The notes beneath the pieces are model-generated. The model made no database searches. It saw only the letters and a list, made by a program, of their open reading frames with translations, and was not told the DNA's origin. From assembly GCF_902141845.1 (NCBI RefSeq), contig NZ_CABFPH010000058.1:1-34052 (forward strand): 34,052 nucleotides of DNA. Direction: 5' to 3'. Source of the stretch: Methylobacterium symbioticum. GTDB taxonomy: Bacteria; Pseudomonadota; Alphaproteobacteria; Rhizobiales; Beijerinckiaceae. The position numbers and the translations under genes were made by a program. Of this stretch, positions 31,580-34,052 are shown piece after piece. The number at the start of each line of letters is the position of its first letter. The first letter of the stretch is position 1.

Positions 31580-32338
31580 CTAGTCCCGATAGTCCAGCGA
31601 TAGCCGCCCGCCGCCGAGATCGGACACCAGAGACGACGCAGAGGCGTCCAGGGAGAAGACGTGGCCGGAATCATATTTGGCTTCCACGCCGCGATCCGAT
31701 CTCGACCCGAGACTGACATTCGATAGAATGATCACGACGTTCGGCCTCAACTCAGCCTCGCTACGGAGATATCCGTCATATCCGCTCCGCTCCTTACTGA
31801 AGCGGAACACTTGAGCGCGTGTCATATAGACAGCAAAACCATAGACAGCGTGGAGTTCGACAGGCTGAGCCACCTCACCGTGATCGAACTGCAGCCGCAG
31901 CGCTCGGCGTGCCGTCTTCTGATTCGCCAAACGCCAGAGGGGCCGCTTGGCGCCGGTGAAGTGCATGCGCCATAGGGGCCCGGGCTTCCGCCCCTCGGCT
32001 CGGCCGTATCGAAAGTAATGCCATAGAGGGTCCGCTCCATCTGCGACGACATCCGGATTATTCAACAGATACCACTCTCGATCGAATGTCGGATGCGGCT
32101 CTGCACCCAGCGCAATACCGGATTTTTGGTAATGCTCTGTCGGATCTTCCGAGATTGAACCGACTTGGCTCAAATAGTACTCTGTATCGAAAACCGCGCA
32201 GGGATTACGCCTCTCCCTGATGCCGAAACGCATAAAATGATCATATGGATCGATACCGGATTCTTTTACATCGCTGTAAGTTTTTGTATAAAAATTTTCA
32301 TCGAAGTATTTATGTAATTTCTTTTTTTTAAAAATCAT
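31580..32338 (-). CDS. Protein with three glycosyltransferase-associated FD/YL-HY repeats
   Basis: This 252-residue protein has three tandem ~37-residue units in the N-terminal half (about 11-121): FDENFYTKTYSDVKESG with DPYDHFMRFG, FDTEYYLSQ with DPTEHYQKSG, and FDREWYLLNNPDVVADGADP with LWHYFRYGRAEGRKPGP. Units of this kind usually sit in front of glycosyltransferase or rhamnan-synthesis domains. The second half (about 125-252) has no GT motif I recognise, with strands such as ALRLQFDHGEVAQPVELHAV and NVVIILSNVSLGS. It may be an accessory or truncated member. The DNA is AT-richer than the backbone. ATG 32338 follows a GGGGGC stretch that may act as its ribosome-binding site. Confidence 0.7.
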   Translation of the reverse strand: MIFKKKKLHKYFDENFYTKTYSDVKESGIDPYDHFMRFGIRERRNPCAVFDTEYYLSQVGSISEDPTEHYQKSGIALGAEPHPTFDREWYLLNNPDVVADGADPLWHYFRYGRAEGRKPGPLWRMHFTGAKRPLWRLANQKTARRALRLQFDHGEVAQPVELHAVYGFAVYMTRAQVFRFSKERSGYDGYLRSEAELRPNVVIILSNVSLGSRSDRGVEAKYDSGHVFSLDASASSLVSDLGGGRLSLDYRD

Positions 32339-32565
32339 ATTTGCCCCCGCGCGCGAAAAATTGCCTGCTCGCTGAATTCGGCGCTACTTCGTCGCAATCA
32401 TAGCGAAGGCGTAGAATCACAACAACCCGCCGAGCTTCGCGCGCAGCCGCGACACGCCGGCTTGCACCGCCCGCAGGCGGCATGCCGGGCTGGGCCGGCA
32501 GCTCGGGACGGCACGCCCTATCGCACCGAGGACTGCCCGGCATCCGTGCATTCGGCAACCTCGAT

Positions 32566-32622
32566 CAGCCCCGGACCCTAGAGCCCGGGGCTGAGGTCTC
32601 GACCCGCGCGCGTATCGAGACC
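32566..32622. repeat. Two adjacent hairpins in the gap before the small gene
   Basis: Hairpin 1 has 9-bp arms CAGCCCCGG (32566-32574) and CCGGGGCTG (32585-32593). Hairpin 2 has 8-bp arms GGTCTCGA (32595-32602) and TCGAGACC (32615-32622). They stand about 65 bp downstream of the minus-strand gene ending at 32686, and no gene lies in 32339-32685. They could form a terminator without a T-tract, or a REP-type pair. Confidence 0.4.
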
Positions 32623-32685
32623 CCGCGCCTGCCAACCGACGCGGCGCACGTCCAGGACCGGCGCGCCGACCTTTCGGCGGAGGCT

Positions 32686-32964
32686 TTAGGCGCGCTGGAC
32701 GGCTTCAGGCGTGTCTGAGAGAGGAGCGGTGCAGAGCAGGGCGTCGATGGCGCGCTGCTCCTCCAGGAAGAACGCGTGCATCGCTCCGTAGAACCGGCTC
32801 ATCGAGCGGCAGGCCTCATAGACGGTGTCGTCCGTCTCGCCCTGGGCGAGCTGGAGGTACCGGTCCGCCTTCCGTTCCGCGATCCGTGCGCCTGTCGCAC
32901 ATTCGGCAAGGGCCCCCTCGATCCGAGGGGACGGCGACGCGGGCGAACCTGTCTGCGATGACAC
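32686..32964 (-). CDS. Small hypothetical protein with helical core (92 residues)
   Basis: I set the start at GTG 32964 because GGAGGAA lies six bases before it (reverse-complement reading ACGGAGGAACGCCCGGTG), a near-perfect Shine-Dalgarno. The in-frame ATG at 33189 would add 75 Arg/Pro-rich residues that look non-coding. The product has ALAECATGARIAERKADRYL and CRSMSRFYGAMHAFFLEEQR, a helical and charged small protein with no known motif. It is divergent from the patatin gene that begins at 33294, with a 329-bp promoter region between them. Confidence 0.6.
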   Translation of the reverse strand: MSSQTGSPASPSPRIEGALAECATGARIAERKADRYLQLAQGETDDTVYEACRSMSRFYGAMHAFFLEEQRAIDALLCTAPLSDTPEAVQRA

Positions 32965-33293
32965 CGGGCGTTCCTCCGTGATGACGGCGTTGTTCTGGGC
33001 TCTGGTACTGATGTTCCTGTCGTCCCTGCGCCATTCCCCTGGCGACGTGCTTGGCGGACCGGCCCGCCCACAAGACGCGGGGCGGGCGATTCGCGATCGT
33101 CGGCTTACCAAGTCCGGCGGCCGTGAGAATTCACCTGTGATGCTCGGAGCGGCCCATCCCGGCCGGCGACGAACGGCTCCGCTCAGCAAACTGCCGCAGG
33201 CCGCTCCAGGATCCGTTCAGCCTCCCCGTGCGATTCATCTTTCGGCAGCAGGAACGGCCGAAGCTGTGCCGGGGGAGGCAGTCGGGTCGAGCC
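32965..33293. other. Divergent promoter gap between the small gene and the patatin gene
   Basis: About 330 bp with no convincing gene on either strand. GGGGGAGG near 33271 lies upstream of the patatin ATG, at longer than usual spacing. Confidence 0.35.
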
Positions 33294-34052
33294 ATGGACG
33301 ACGTAGGCCAGAGCATCGGCGCCGCGGGGCTGGCGCTGCCGGATCTGCCCCCTGCGGTCCCGGAGCGGCGCGGCGGCCTGCGGGTCGGCCTCGCCCTGGG
33401 CTCCGGGGCGGCGCGGGGCTGGGCCCATATCGGCGTGCTGCAGGCCCTGACGGAGGCGGGGATCGAGCCCGACGTGATCGCCGGCTGCTCGGTGGGCGCG
33501 GTGGTCGGGGGCTGCTACGCGGCGGGCAAGCTCGACCGGATCGAGACCTTCGCCCGCGCGCTGACGAAGCGGCGCATCCTCGGCCTGCTCGATTTCCAGT
33601 TCGGCAGGGCGGGCCTGATCGGGGGCGAGCGGCTGCGCGCGCTGCTCGACCGGGACCTCGGCCCCTACACCGTGGGCGACCTGCCGCTGCGCTTCGCGGC
33701 CGTGGCGACCGAGATCGCGACCGGGCACGAGGTCTGGCTGACGCAAGGCTCCCTGGTCGACGCGATCCGCGCCTCCTACGCGCTGCCCGGGATCCTGGAG
33801 CCCCTCAATTCAGGCGGGCGCCTCCTGATGGACGGCGCCCTCGTCAACCCGATCCCGGTGACGCTGGCCCGGGCGCTCGGTGCCGACATCGTCATCTGCG
33901 TGAACCTCAACGGCGACCCGCGCACCCGCGGCACGGTGATCCCCGCCCATGGCTGCCCGCGCGCGCCGCCGGCCCCCGCCACCAGCGCGGCGGGCTGGTG
34001 GGCGCGGCTGCAGGCGCGGCGGGCCCTGCCCGAGCCGGGCCTTGCCCGCCCG
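33294..34052 (+). CDS. Patatin-like phospholipase family protein, N-terminal part (runs off the window)
   Basis: The frame runs from ATG 33294 to the window edge without a stop, showing 253 codons. Residues 36-42 are GSGAARG, the oxyanion-hole motif. GCSVG (64-68) is the G-x-S-x-G nucleophile elbow with Ser66, and MDGALVNPIPV contains the catalytic Asp180. This is the Ser-Asp dyad of RssA/NTE-type patatin lipases, which hydrolyse phospholipid or lysophospholipid acyl esters. The family is about 300 residues or more, so the missing part is the C-terminus. The sequence after the Asp is typical up to INLNGDP-like VNLNGDP. No signal peptide is seen, which fits a cytoplasmic or membrane-associated enzyme. 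Confidence 0.92.
   Translation, partial: MDDVGQSIGAAGLALPDLPPAVPERRGGLRVGLALGSGAARGWAHIGVLQALTEAGIEPDVIAGCSVGAVVGGCYAAGKLDRIETFARALTKRRILGLLDFQFGRAGLIGGERLRALLDRDLGPYTVGDLPLRFAAVATEIATGHEVWLTQGSLVDAIRASYALPGILEPLNSGGRLLMDGALVNPIPVTLARALGADIVICVNLNGDPRTRGTVIPAHGCPRAPPAPATSAAGWWARLQARRALPEPGLARP

Noticed and set aside
1..34052. CRISPR array, insertion-sequence transposase or duplicated tRNA end (att site)
   Set aside because: No spaced direct-repeat series, transposase motif or second copy of the tRNA-Arg 3' end was seen by eye anywhere in the window.

Overview
The window is about 34 kb of high-GC bacterial chromosome. The nearest match I can argue is an alphaproteobacterium of the Methylobacterium/Methylorubrum type. 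The reasons are a DUF6894 protein, an HWE-type histidine kinase fused to CheB/CheR domains, the C-terminal signature of a Ros/MucR regulator, and composite palindromic intergenic repeats. This assignment comes from gene content and composition alone.

Layout. (1) 1-7773 is core-like, mostly minus-strand sequence: the end of a membrane-anchored protein, a palindromic repeat element, a Crp/Fnr regulator, a DUF6894 protein, a small helical protein, and a signalling operon read right to left (CheB-type protein, then a CheB-CheR-PAS-PAS-HWE kinase, then a single-domain response regulator). (2) 7833-16132 is an accessory patchwork: an orphan phage terminase small subunit, a LemA plus M48 membrane protease operon, a convergent operon of an OmpA-domain lipoprotein/porin-like protein and a duplicated Inh-type protease-inhibitor-like protein, a GC-poor polymorphic-toxin-like gene, a broken mucR 3' end, phage-like small genes, a translationally coupled pair of unknown small proteins, and tRNA-Arg(CCG). 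(3) 16133-20728 holds a decayed or split large ATPase (an AAA-like half lacking its Walker A region, then a HerA-like half in another frame) converging on a DUF429 protein. (4) 20760-21992 is a GC-poor two-gene island that I recognise as a Tai1 immunity protein plus Tae1 (Tse1-like) type VI peptidoglycan amidase. (5) 22199-24466 is an orphan xanthine-dehydrogenase-family large subunit. (6) 24708-32338 is a surface-polysaccharide region with a pyruvyl-transferase-like protein, a giant protein with three glycosyltransferases in tandem, an unknown protein and a repeat protein normally found attached to glycosyltransferases. (7) 32686-34052 has a small unknown protein and the start of a patatin-like phospholipase.

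Working together: the best-supported interactions are the signalling operon (sensor kinase and receiver), the LemA/M48 pair facing a probable periplasmic protease inhibitor, and the effector-immunity pair. No type VI secretion apparatus lies in the window, so the delivery route of the amidase cannot be seen. Several islands differ clearly in base composition from the GC-rich backbone and lie near a tRNA gene and phage debris, which fits repeated horizontal acquisition and decay.
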